64,000 nt of DNA from Streptomyces hygroscopicus (GTDB lineage: Bacteria; Actinomycetota; Actinomycetes; Streptomycetales; Streptomycetaceae). Position 1 is the first letter of the stretch. Each line of letters starts with the position of its first letter. The notes beneath the pieces were generated by a model, which had not been told where the DNA came from, did not search any database, and saw nothing but the letters and a program-made list of their open reading frames with translations. The stretch is from positions 10,602,001-10,666,000 of the forward strand of contig CP018627.1 in NCBI GenBank assembly GCA_002021875.1, read 5' to 3'. The translations under genes were made by a program, and so were the position numbers. Of the stretch, positions 6,974-14,966 are shown one piece after another.

Positions 6974-9238
6974 ATGGCGGAGTATCTGAGCCCCGGGGTC
7001 TACATCGAGGAGATCGATGCGGGCCCACGGCCGATCGCGGGGGTGAGCACCAGTACGGCGGGCATGGCCGGGGTCACCGTGCGCGGTCCGTTCACCGGCA
7101 AGCCCAAGCTGGTCACCAACTTCCTGGAGTTCCAGAACACCTTCGGCGGATTTCTCCGTGAGCCGGACCCGCTGATCCGGGACACCTGGGCGAACGACCC
7201 GGCGGAAGGCGGCCGTTGGTGGCTGTTCCCGCTGGCGGTCAAGGGTTTCTTCGACAACGGCGGCCAGCGGCTGTACATCAAGCGGGTCGCCAGCAGGCAG
7301 GCGAGCCCGTCCGCGGGCGTGCTGGGCCACGGCCTGGTGAGCCCGGTCGCCGGCGACGCCGCCAAGGGCGCGACCCGCCTGGAGCTCGGCCACCTGATCG
7401 GGTTCTCCGGCGTCGGGCAGCAGATCCAGCTCTTCCGCGGCGACGACCAGCAGTCGATCCACACCGCCGGTGTCGCCGCCTACGACGCCACCACCCGCCG
7501 GATCGAGCTGGACGCCCAGCTCCCCGCGGAGGTCAGGGCGGGCCGCGGCGACTACGTACAGATCGGGACGCGCGACGCGGAGGAGACACTGGAGTTCGCC
7601 GCCGTCAGCCCCGGCTCATGGGGCGACGCGGTACAGGTGCGGATCCAGCCGATGGCCTCGGCCGCGCTGCCGGTGCTGCCGGATCCGCAGGAGGGCGCGC
7701 TGTTCGTCACGCGACTGGCCGCGGATGCCGCCGCGGACGGCGAGACGGTCGAGGTCGCCGCGGTGACCGGGCTCGACCCCGACGAACTGCCGCCCGACGT
7801 CTGGGTGCAGATCGGCTCCAGCCGGTTCAAGGTCCAGCTGAGCCGGCCGGCGGACGGGAAGGTCACGCTGACCCTGCCGTCCGGCACGGCGCATGAGGCG
7901 TGGCGGAGCGGGCTGCTGGTGCGCCGCGTGCGCCGGGGCACCACCTCGGCGGGGCCGACGCTGCGGATCGGCGGAGCGAGCCGGCTGTACGAGGGCGCCG
8001 TCGTCCAGCTCGACGACGGCACCCGGCTGACCATCCGCACCGTCGAGTCGATCGCCGCGGATGTCGTCACCCTGGACGGGAACGTGCCCGGGACGCTGTT
8101 CGAAACCGACCGGCTGCAACTGGTCGAGGCGCAGGTCGACGCCCGGTTCACCGATCCGTCCGGGGCCGTGGAGACGGAGACGCACCGCAACCTCCGGCTC
8201 ACCGGTGACACCGCGGCGAACCTGGTGACCACCCTGGCCGTCCGCTCCCGGCTGGTGCGGGCGACGGCTCTGGGCGCCCTGTCCACCGACCCGGCGAAGT
8301 TCCCCCTGCCCGCGGTCGGGTCCTGGCTGACGCTGGGAGGCGGGGACGACGCCTACGGGAGCCTGAGCGTGGCCGACTTCGTCGGCGAGGACGGCGGCAG
8401 CGGCAAGCGGACCGGGATCACCGCGCTGGAGGACATCGACGAGGTCGCGGTCTGCGCGGTGCCCGGCATGTGGTCGGGGACGGTCGAATCGGCCCTGGTC
8501 ACCCACTGCGAGCTGCTCAGGGACCGGTTCGCGATCCTCGATCCGCAGGACGGTCTGGACATCGAGGGCGTCCAGGCGTTCCGCGAGCGGTTCGACACCA
8601 AGTACGCCGCGCTCTACCACCCGTGGCTGGTCACCCGCGACCTGTCGGCGGGCCGCGATGTCGAGGTGCCGCCCTCGGGCCATATGGCCGGGATCTACGC
8701 GCGCGTGGACGTGGAGCGGGGGGTGCACAAGGCGCCCGCCAACACGGTCATCCGGGGTATCCGGCTGACCGACGGCATCGCCCAGGACATCACCAAGCGC
8801 CATCAGGACGTGCTCAACCCCAAGGGCATCAACGCGCTGCGGTTCTTCCCCGGGCTCGGCCACCGGGTCTGGGGCGCGCGCACGCTCTCCTCGGACAGCT
8901 CGTGGAAGTACGTCAACGTCCGGCGGCTGTTCCTCTATCTGGAGGAGTCGATCGAAGAGGGCACCCAGTGGGTGGTGTTCGAGCCGAACGACGAGGCGCT
9001 GTGGTCCCTGGTCCGCCAGACGATCACGAACTTCCTCACCACGGTCTGGCGCAGCGGCGCGCTCGCCGGCACCACCGCCGACGAGGCGTTCTTCGTCGCC
9101 TGTGACCGCACCACGATGACCGAGGACGACCTGGCCAACGGCCGGCTCATCTGCGCCATCGGCGTCGCGCCGGTCTTCCCGGCGGAGTTCGTGATCTTCC
9201 GGATCCAGCAGCAGACCCGCGAGACCCAACTCGCCTGA
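6974..9238 (+). CDS. Contractile tail sheath protein (long form)
   Basis: A 754-residue sheath subunit whose contraction drives the inner tube. The N-terminus (LSPGVYIEEIDAGPRPIAGV) is the canonical sheath start. The C-terminal domain carries GINALRFFPGLGHRVWGARTLSSD (from about residue 615), VNVRRLFLYLEESIEEGTQWVVFEPN and FRIQQQ, which form the sheath core and the handshake arms. Between about residues 115 and 450 lies an inserted beta-rich region (strand-rich repeats with VQIGTRD, VVQLDDGTRLTI, LQLVEAQVDARF), probably surface domains. AAGGAG precedes the ATG by 7 bases. It is followed closely by the tube gene, the standard CIS order. Confidence 0.93.
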   Translation: MAEYLSPGVYIEEIDAGPRPIAGVSTSTAGMAGVTVRGPFTGKPKLVTNFLEFQNTFGGFLREPDPLIRDTWANDPAEGGRWWLFPLAVKGFFDNGGQRLYIKRVASRQASPSAGVLGHGLVSPVAGDAAKGATRLELGHLIGFSGVGQQIQLFRGDDQQSIHTAGVAAYDATTRRIELDAQLPAEVRAGRGDYVQIGTRDAEETLEFAAVSPGSWGDAVQVRIQPMASAALPVLPDPQEGALFVTRLAADAAADGETVEVAAVTGLDPDELPPDVWVQIGSSRFKVQLSRPADGKVTLTLPSGTAHEAWRSGLLVRRVRRGTTSAGPTLRIGGASRLYEGAVVQLDDGTRLTIRTVESIAADVVTLDGNVPGTLFETDRLQLVEAQVDARFTDPSGAVETETHRNLRLTGDTAANLVTTLAVRSRLVRATALGALSTDPAKFPLPAVGSWLTLGGGDDAYGSLSVADFVGEDGGSGKRTGITALEDIDEVAVCAVPGMWSGTVESALVTHCELLRDRFAILDPQDGLDIEGVQAFRERFDTKYAALYHPWLVTRDLSAGRDVEVPPSGHMAGIYARVDVERGVHKAPANTVIRGIRLTDGIAQDITKRHQDVLNPKGINALRFFPGLGHRVWGARTLSSDSSWKYVNVRRLFLYLEESIEEGTQWVVFEPNDEALWSLVRQTITNFLTTVWRSGALAGTTADEAFFVACDRTTMTEDDLANGRLICAIGVAPVFPAEFVIFRIQQQTRETQLA

Positions 9239-9258
9239 GTGCCCGAGGAGAGTCCACC

Positions 9259-9714
9259 ATGCCACCTGTGACCAGGGACGATCCGTACGCGTCCTATAAC
9301 TTCAAGATCTTCGTGTTCAACGTCAGCGACGACGGGCTCGCGGTGAGCGGGTCCTTCACCGAGGCGAGCGGGCTGGAGCTGGAGATCCCGCCGATCGAGT
9401 ACCGCAACGGGAGCGAGGACATCACCGTCCGCAAGATCCCGGGACTGAAGAAGTTCACCAACCTCACCTTCAAGCGCGGCATCACCGGCCACGCCGCCTT
9501 CTGGAAGTGGGTGGCCGACGCGCTCAACGGCACGGTGAAGCGTACCCACGGCTCGATCGTGCTGTGCGACGAGAACCGCAACGACGTGATGCGCTGGAAC
9601 TTCGACCGTGGCTGGCCCACCAAGTACACCGGCCCGACGCTCAGCGCCACCAAGAACGAGATCGCCATGGAGACGCTCGTCCTGGCGGTCGAGAAGCTGG
9701 AGATCGAAGTCTGA
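9259..9714 (+). CDS. CIS inner tube protein (gp19/Hcp-like)
   Basis: A 151-residue tube protein of the T4 gp19-like family, whose hexameric rings stack inside the sheath. Key stretches are YNFKIFVFNVSDDGL, FTEASGLELEIPPIEYRNG, the KIPGLKKFTNLTFKRGIT hairpin and AMETLVLAVEKLEIEV at the end, all typical of CIS tube 1. The length is normal. It lies 20 bp behind sheath 1 with GAGGAGAG before the ATG, and 1 base separates its stop from the next gene. Confidence 0.93.
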   Translation: MPPVTRDDPYASYNFKIFVFNVSDDGLAVSGSFTEASGLELEIPPIEYRNGSEDITVRKIPGLKKFTNLTFKRGITGHAAFWKWVADALNGTVKRTHGSIVLCDENRNDVMRWNFDRGWPTKYTGPTLSATKNEIAMETLVLAVEKLEIEV

Positions 9715-9715
9715 C

Positions 9716-11209
9716 ATGGCAGGCGAAGCGCTCCCCGGCGTATCCCTCGCGTTCGCGCCACGCGACTCCGACACGGAGCCGCTGCGCACCGATGTGGCGG
9801 CGTTCCTGGGCCGGCTCCGCCGCGGCCCGGTCGTCACTCCGGTCCGCGTGGAGAGCTGGAACGACGTCGTGGGCACCTTCGGGCCGCCGGAGGGCGCCTT
9901 CGCCACCCCGTACGCACTGCGCGGCTTCTTCGAGAACGGCGGCCGCACCGCCTGGGTGCTCCGCGTGTCCGGGCCGGCCACCACGGCCCGGACAGCGTGG
10001 ACGGTCGGGCCGCTGAGCGGCTGGGACACCACGCGCTACCAGGTGGTCGCCACCAGCCCGGGCGCCTGGGCCAACGGCGGGCGCGTCGCCATCCGTTACC
10101 AGGCCAGCACCGTCGCCGGTCCGCCCACCGTGGGCGTACGGGTCATGATGCCCGGCGAGCCGCCCGAGACCTTCCCCGGACTGCCGCCGGCCGGCCTGGC
10201 CGACCGGCTGATCGCGTCCCGCTACATCCGGCTGGTCCCGGACGGGCCACCACCGCCACCGGGGCGGCCCGGCCCGATCTCGATGTCCTGGGACCTGACG
10301 CTCGCGGGCGGCGCCGACGCGGCGCCCACCCCCGGCGCGTACACGGACGCCGTGGCGGTACAGGCCGAACTGCCGGAACCGGCGCTGGTGGCGCTGCCGG
10401 ACCTGGGCGCGGACTTATCCGGCGCCGCGCACACCGACGCGGTACTCGAACTGCTGCGGAGCGTACAGCCGTTGCACGACCGCCTCGCCGTGCTGGACGT
10501 GCCGCCCGGGCTGTCCTCCGTGGACCAGGTGGTCGACTGGGTGGGCGCCCTGGCGGCCACCGGCGACAGCGGGCTGCTCGGCTGCGCCGCCGTCTACCAC
10601 CCGCCGCTGCGCACCCCCGACGGGCAGGACGTGCGCACCGTCCCGGCCTCCGGCCACGTCCTGGGCGTCATCGCCCGCCTCGACGGCGAGCGCGGGGCGC
10701 ACCACACGCCCGCGGGCGCCGTGATCCTGGAGGCGGTCGACCTCGCCGCCGAATACCCCGAGCCGCAGCAGGTCCGGCTGTTCGACGCGGGCCTCGACCT
10801 GATCCGCTGCACCCGCGGGCGAGGGCTGGTGGTGTGGGGCGGGCGCACCCTGTCCGCCGACCCGAGCACCCGCTACATCGCCCACCGCCGACTGGTGCAT
10901 CTGCTGGTGCGCGCGATCCGGCGGGCGGCGAGCCCGCTGGTGTTCGACGTCAACTCGGCCGAGCTGCGGCTGACGTTGGTACGCGCGCTGACCTCCGTGC
11001 TCCTCTCGGCCTACCGAGCCGGGGCGCTCGTCGGCGCCCGGCCCGAGCAGGCGTTCCGGGTGGTGTGCGACGACACGAACAACCCGCCCGAGCAGGACCC
11101 GGGGCAACTGGTCTGCGAGATCGAGGTCGCCCCGGCCGTCCCCATGGAGTTCATCCGGCTGCGTCTCGTACTCGGCCAGGACCGAGGTCTGGAGGTGATC
11201 GAGGCGTGA
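9716..11209 (+). CDS. Second tail sheath protein (short form)
   Basis: A 497-residue sheath paralogue without the large insertion of the first one. The N-terminus starts at once with the sheath fold (ALPGVSLAFAPRDSD, ALRGFFENGGRTAWVLRV). The C-terminus (GRGLVVWGGRTLSADPSTRYIAHRRLVHLLVRAIRRA, CEIEVAPAVPMEFIRLRL) is the conserved core. Afp and PVC particles also carry several sheath genes, with minor forms placed at the baseplate or cap. ATG 9716 begins one base after the tube stop. It overlaps the next gene by GTGA. Its copy number in the particle is unknown. Confidence 0.88.
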   Translation: MAGEALPGVSLAFAPRDSDTEPLRTDVAAFLGRLRRGPVVTPVRVESWNDVVGTFGPPEGAFATPYALRGFFENGGRTAWVLRVSGPATTARTAWTVGPLSGWDTTRYQVVATSPGAWANGGRVAIRYQASTVAGPPTVGVRVMMPGEPPETFPGLPPAGLADRLIASRYIRLVPDGPPPPPGRPGPISMSWDLTLAGGADAAPTPGAYTDAVAVQAELPEPALVALPDLGADLSGAAHTDAVLELLRSVQPLHDRLAVLDVPPGLSSVDQVVDWVGALAATGDSGLLGCAAVYHPPLRTPDGQDVRTVPASGHVLGVIARLDGERGAHHTPAGAVILEAVDLAAEYPEPQQVRLFDAGLDLIRCTRGRGLVVWGGRTLSADPSTRYIAHRRLVHLLVRAIRRAASPLVFDVNSAELRLTLVRALTSVLLSAYRAGALVGARPEQAFRVVCDDTNNPPEQDPGQLVCEIEVAPAVPMEFIRLRLVLGQDRGLEVIEA

Positions 11210-11724
11210 GCCTGGATCCGCTGCCGAAATACCGATTCCTGGTCACCCTCGACCCCGGCGACGCGTATCTGCCGGCCGCGCAGGCGCTGCTGCTGCCCCT
11301 GGCCGCCTCCGGCGCGTTCCAGGAGGTCACCGGGCTCGGCGCACAGCTCGAGGTGACGAGCTACGCGGAGGGCGGACGCAACGACTCGGTCCACCAACTG
11401 CCGCTGCGCCACTCATGGAACCGGATCACGCTCAAGCGCGGGGTGGTGCGCGACCCGGGGCTTTGGTCCTGGTACCAGGCCGGGCTCGCCGACTCGCTGG
11501 GCGCCCGCCGCGACGGCGCGGTGATCGTGCTCGGCCCGGACGGGGTGCCCGGCGCGGCGTGGGCCTTCCACGGTGGACTCGCCGCCAAGTGGACCGGCCC
11601 GGACCTGCACGCGGAACAGAACGCGATCGCCATCGAGTCGCTGGAGATCGCGCACGAGGGGCTGACGAAGGTCCTGCAGGACGCCGCGGCGAGCGCCTTG
11701 CCGCGCCTGATCCAAGGGAGGTGA
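11206..11724 (+). CDS. Second tube protein (tube initiator, gp19-like)
   Basis: A 172-residue gp19-like protein with the same core as tube 1: FLVTLDPGD, FQEVTGLGAQLEVTSYAEGGRND, RITLKRGVVRDPGLWSWYQ and AIAIESLEIAHEGL. It is longer at the C-terminus (KVLQDAAASALPRLIQGR). By analogy with Afp5/Pvc5 it would seat the tube on the baseplate hub. It starts with GTG overlapping the stop of sheath 2 and ends in the same way against the next small gene. Confidence 0.85.
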   Translation: MSLDPLPKYRFLVTLDPGDAYLPAAQALLLPLAASGAFQEVTGLGAQLEVTSYAEGGRNDSVHQLPLRHSWNRITLKRGVVRDPGLWSWYQAGLADSLGARRDGAVIVLGPDGVPGAAWAFHGGLAAKWTGPDLHAEQNAIAIESLEIAHEGLTKVLQDAAASALPRLIQGR

Positions 11725-11729
11725 CCGAC

Positions 11730-11915
11730 GTGCCGAAGGTGACCATTCACCATCTCGAGGTCCGGTTCCAGGTCGACGGCGACGACGGCGCCGTGTTCAC
11801 CCGCCTGTTCAACAAGCACATCCAGGCGTGGGCGAAGTTGTACGAGGACCAGTGCGCGCGCGCCCAACACACCCGGGGCGAACGCAGCTTCGGCGACGGG
11901 GAGGTGCACCTGTGA
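11730..11915 (+). CDS. Small CIS protein (Afp6-position)
   Basis: A 61-residue frame (MPKVTIHHLEVRFQVDG ... LFNKHIQAWAKLYEDQ) with a strand-rich start and a helical middle. GTG 11730 is chosen over the in-frame GTG 11721 because AAGGGAGG ends 8 bases upstream. Its place between tube 2 and the LysM adaptor, and its size, match Afp6/Pvc6 of known particles, but I see no sequence motif that proves the match. It ends in a GTGA overlap with a very short frame. Confidence 0.65.
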   Translation: MPKVTIHHLEVRFQVDGDDGAVFTRLFNKHIQAWAKLYEDQCARAQHTRGERSFGDGEVHL

Positions 11916-12007
11916 GCGTCGCACGCGCGGCCGCCGGGCCGCAGGCAGCGACGAAAGCCGCACCTCTGCGCCGCGCGGGCGGAGAAGCGAACGAGGAGGC
12001 GCCGTGA
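11912..12007 (+). CDS. Possible 31-residue micro-ORF in the coupling chain
   Basis: GTG at 11912 overlaps the preceding stop and its TGA (12005-12007) overlaps the next GTG at 12004, so it keeps the 4-base overlap on both sides. The peptide is Ala/Arg/Gly-rich (SVARAAAGPQAATKAAPLRR) with no domain. It may simply carry ribosomes from the small gene to the LysM gene. Coding is supported only by the two overlaps and by the lack of any other function for the stretch. Confidence 0.4.
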   Translation: MSVARAAAGPQAATKAAPLRRAGGEANEEAP

Positions 12008-12675
12008 GTGTGACGCCCGTGTCCTTCGCCCGGCAGGGCTCCGCCAAGGCCCGGCTGGAGATCGTCCGGCCGGTGATCGCCGACGAGCGGCAGCGGCGGA
12101 TCCCGCTCCGGTTCAACCCCACCGACTACAAGCTGAGCAAGAGCAACACCTTCGCCGAGATCACCATCCCCGGCCTGGAGACACCGCCCCTGCAGTACGT
12201 CCGCGGCGGCACGGAGACCCTCACCGTGCAGGCGCTGGTGGACACCTCCGACACCCTGGAGAACGTACGGAAGCTCTACGTCAACGCGGTGCGCAATCTG
12301 CTGCGGCCCGACAGCCGCGAACACGCCCCGCCGGTCGTCCGGTTCGTCTGGGACGAAGAGGTCTTCACCGGCGTCGTGGAGAAGCTGGACGTCAACTACC
12401 AGCTTTTCCGGCCGGACGGTGTGCCGCTGCGGGCCATGCTGGACCTCTCGCTCAAGGAGTTCCGCACGGCCGCCGTGCAGGTGGCCGAGACACCGCGCTC
12501 GTCCCCCACGGTGGAGAAGAGCTATGTGGTGCGCCGCGGCGACACGCTCAGCTCCATCTCCGCCGCGCTGTACCGGCGGCCCGACGCCTGGCGGGAGCTG
12601 GCCCGCGCCAATGGCATCAGCGACCCGCGGGAGCTGCGGCCGGGCCGTGTGCTGACCGTGCCCCGGCTGCCGTGA
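12004..12675 (+). CDS. LysM-containing CIS adaptor (Afp7/Pvc7-like)
   Basis: A 223-residue protein. The N-terminal part (IPLRFNPTDYKLSKSNTFAE ... LQYVRGGTETLTVQALVDTSD) is the characteristic domain of the CIS protein that links tube and baseplate hub. The C-terminal LysM module (about 173-223: SYVVRRGDTLSSISAALYRRPDAW) is the usual partner of that domain; in such particles it acts as a structural clamp, not as a cell-wall hydrolase. It starts by GTGA overlap, and its stop is 10 bases before the next ATG. Confidence 0.88.
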   Translation: MSVTPVSFARQGSAKARLEIVRPVIADERQRRIPLRFNPTDYKLSKSNTFAEITIPGLETPPLQYVRGGTETLTVQALVDTSDTLENVRKLYVNAVRNLLRPDSREHAPPVVRFVWDEEVFTGVVEKLDVNYQLFRPDGVPLRAMLDLSLKEFRTAAVQVAETPRSSPTVEKSYVVRRGDTLSSISAALYRRPDAWRELARANGISDPRELRPGRVLTVPRLP

Positions 12676-12685
12676 GGAGCGCCCG

Positions 12686-13867
12686 ATGAGCACCCCCACA
12701 CCCGAGGTCGCGTCGCCCGACCGGTACGCGCCCGAGTTCGATGTGCGCATCGAGGGCCTGGAGATGGACCCGTCCACCAAGAACGACATCATCGACATCA
12801 AGGTGAACCGGGACATCGACGAGATGTCCGGGTTCGACCTCACCCTGAACAACTGGGACGACGCCAATCTGCGCTTCAAGCACAGCGATTCGCCGCGCTT
12901 CCGGCTCGGCGGCCGGGTCTCGGTGCGGCTCGGCTACGCCGACAAGCTGCTCACCGTCGCCACCGGCACCATCTCCACGCTCAGCCCGAAGTTCACCGAC
13001 GGCGCGTCGCCCACCGTCCAGGTCAGCGGGGTGGACGGGCTGCTGCGGCTCAAGGACCGCAAGCCCACCGAGAACGAGACCAAGATCTACCGCAATCTGC
13101 CCGACTGGCGGATCGCCGAGCAGATCGCCCAGCGCAACCATCTGCGCATCGAGGTCACCAGGGAAGGGCCCACCCACGACCGGGTGGTGCAGAAGAATCA
13201 GGACGACGCGACGTTCCTGCTGGAGCGGGCCAAGCGGCTCGACTTCGACTGCTACATCCTCCCCGACGCGACGACCGGCGAGGACACGCTGTACTTCATC
13301 AAGCCGACCGACGGCCGCGACGGCCGCCCGATCCGGCTGTACCGGCTGGCGTACGCGCCGGGGCTGAGCACCGGCCCCACCGGCCGGCCCGCTGGGCTGA
13401 TCCCCAACCTGATCGAGTTCACCCCCACCCTGACCGTCTCCCAGCAGGTCAGCAAGGTCACCGTGCGCGGCTGGGACCCCCGTACCAAACAGCCGATCGC
13501 GTTCACCGCGACCGCCGAGAACCTTCCCGCCGGGCAGAACACGGCCGATGGGCAGAGCGGCCCGCAGGCCGCCGAATCCACCCTGCAGGGCCGCCAGGAG
13601 GTCGTGGTCGACGCGCCCGTCGGCAGCGATCAGGAGGCCCGCGAACTGGCGATCAGCCTGTTGCGCGAGCGTGCGTACGAGTTCATCACCGCGACCGGCA
13701 AGGTGGCGGGCCTGCCCGAGCTGCGGCCCGGCGACAACCTGGAGATCTACGGCCTCGGCCGCCGCTTCTCGGGCACCTACTTCGTCAAACGGGTCGAGCA
13801 CACCCTGGGCACCGGTGGTTTCTTCACCCAGTTCACCGCTCGGCGGATCCATCAGGGGGACCAGTGA
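12686..13867 (+). CDS. Baseplate hub protein (gp27 / phage late control D-like)
   Basis: A 393-residue hub protein that would form the trimeric adaptor between six-fold tube and three-fold spike. Visible are RYAPEFDVRIEGLEMDPSTK, FDLTLNNWDDANLRFKHSD, VSVRLGYADKLLTVATGTI and FVKRVEHTLGTGGFFTQF, the paired tube-like domains of the gpD/gp27 family. GAGGAG precedes the ATG. In Afp and PVC hub and spike are one VgrG-like chain; here the spike is a separate overlapping gene. Confidence 0.88.
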   Translation: MSTPTPEVASPDRYAPEFDVRIEGLEMDPSTKNDIIDIKVNRDIDEMSGFDLTLNNWDDANLRFKHSDSPRFRLGGRVSVRLGYADKLLTVATGTISTLSPKFTDGASPTVQVSGVDGLLRLKDRKPTENETKIYRNLPDWRIAEQIAQRNHLRIEVTREGPTHDRVVQKNQDDATFLLERAKRLDFDCYILPDATTGEDTLYFIKPTDGRDGRPIRLYRLAYAPGLSTGPTGRPAGLIPNLIEFTPTLTVSQQVSKVTVRGWDPRTKQPIAFTATAENLPAGQNTADGQSGPQAAESTLQGRQEVVVDAPVGSDQEARELAISLLRERAYEFITATGKVAGLPELRPGDNLEIYGLGRRFSGTYFVKRVEHTLGTGGFFTQFTARRIHQGDQ

Positions 13868-14565
13868 CCATGAGGGGCACGCCACGCGCCCGCTCCACCG
13901 ACAAGCGCTACTACGGCGTCGTCGAAGCGCTCGTCGTGGAGAACGAGGGCGATGACGAGGGCCAGGTCAAGCTGAAGTTCCCCTGGTTCGACGACACCAC
14001 GGTCACCGACTGGGTCCGGGTCGGCCAGCTGTACGCGGGCGGCGGCTACGGCTCGGTGTTCGTCCCCGAGAAGGGCGACGAGGTGCTCGTCGCCTTCGTC
14101 CACGGGGACATGCGGTACCCGATCGTGCTCGGCGGCCTCTACAACGGCGAGGACAAGCCGCCGACCGCCCGCACCGAGGGCCGCGACCAGAAGATGATCC
14201 GGACCCGGCACGGCCATGAAGTGCTCCTGGACGACACCGAGTCCAAGGCCGCCGTACGCATCACGTCCGCCGCCGGACACGTGGTGGAACTGGACGACCA
14301 GGGCAAGGCGCTCCGGATCACCGCGGCCGAGGGCGGCAGCGTCACCGTGACGGCACAGGGCGAGATCACCCTCAAGGCGCCGAAGGTGACGGTGGATTCC
14401 CCCTCCATCGACCTCGGCGGCGGCGCCACCGAACCGCTTGTGCTCGGCAACGCGCTGCTCCAGGCGTTCAACACCCACACCCACCCCTCCGCCGCCGGGC
14501 CGACCGGCCCGCCCACCCCGCCGCTCACCCCCGCCGTACTGGCCAAGAAGGCGAGGACGGCATGA
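13864..14565 (+). CDS. Spike protein (gp5/VgrG C-terminal, baseplate assembly V-like)
   Basis: A 233-residue central spike. The N-terminal OB-fold (KRYYGVVEALVVENEGDDEGQVKLKFPWFDD, VPEKGDEVLVAFVHGDMRYPIVLGGLYNGED) is followed by a short beta-helix with repeating strands (VELDDQGKALRITAAEGGSVTVTAQGEITLKAPKVTV). The C-terminus ends in a His/Pro-rich NTHTHPS segment like that of gpV-type spikes. It starts at GTG 13864 (GTGA overlap) or ATG 13870. The particle needs a tip; no separate PAAR protein is seen, so this chain may end the needle itself. Confidence 0.85.
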   Translation: MTMRGTPRARSTDKRYYGVVEALVVENEGDDEGQVKLKFPWFDDTTVTDWVRVGQLYAGGGYGSVFVPEKGDEVLVAFVHGDMRYPIVLGGLYNGEDKPPTARTEGRDQKMIRTRHGHEVLLDDTESKAAVRITSAAGHVVELDDQGKALRITAAEGGSVTVTAQGEITLKAPKVTVDSPSIDLGGGATEPLVLGNALLQAFNTHTHPSAAGPTGPPTPPLTPAVLAKKARTA

Positions 14566-14966
14566 GCGAGGAGTTTCTCGGGACCGGCTGGCGGTTCCCG
14601 ATCCTGCCCGACGCGTCCGGGCGGCTCGGGTACGCCGTCGGGGAGGAGAGCATCGAGCACTGTCTGCGGGCGCTGCTGCTCACCGGCACCGGCGAGCGGG
14701 TCATGCGGCCCGAACTGGGCACCCGAGCCCATGAGTTGGTGTTCGCCCCCGGCAGTGTGCAGAACCTGCGCGACCTGGAGCAGTCGATCGCCGCCGCCGT
14801 CCGTGACCATGAGCCGCGGGTGGAGCTGGAGGAGGTCCGCGCGGAGGCCGACCCGGCCGATGAGTCGCGGATCACCGTCTCGGTCGTCTACCGCATCCGG
14901 CGCAGCAACACCAAGGCGAACCTGGTGTTCCCGTTCTACACCGGCCTCACCGGGGGCATCTCATGA
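14562..14966 (+). CDS. Baseplate wedge protein, gp25-like
   Basis: A 134-residue protein of the GPW/gp25 family, which forms the wedge core and starts sheath assembly. Typical motifs are the N-terminal GTGWRFPI, the central IRQ-like stretch LLLTGTGERVMRPELGTRAHELVF, and the last strand SVVYRIRRSNTKANLVFPF. The phage 'lysozyme' name for this family does not imply enzyme activity. It overlaps both neighbours by ATGA. Confidence 0.9.
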   Translation: MSEEFLGTGWRFPILPDASGRLGYAVGEESIEHCLRALLLTGTGERVMRPELGTRAHELVFAPGSVQNLRDLEQSIAAAVRDHEPRVELEEVRAEADPADESRITVSVVYRIRRSNTKANLVFPFYTGLTGGIS

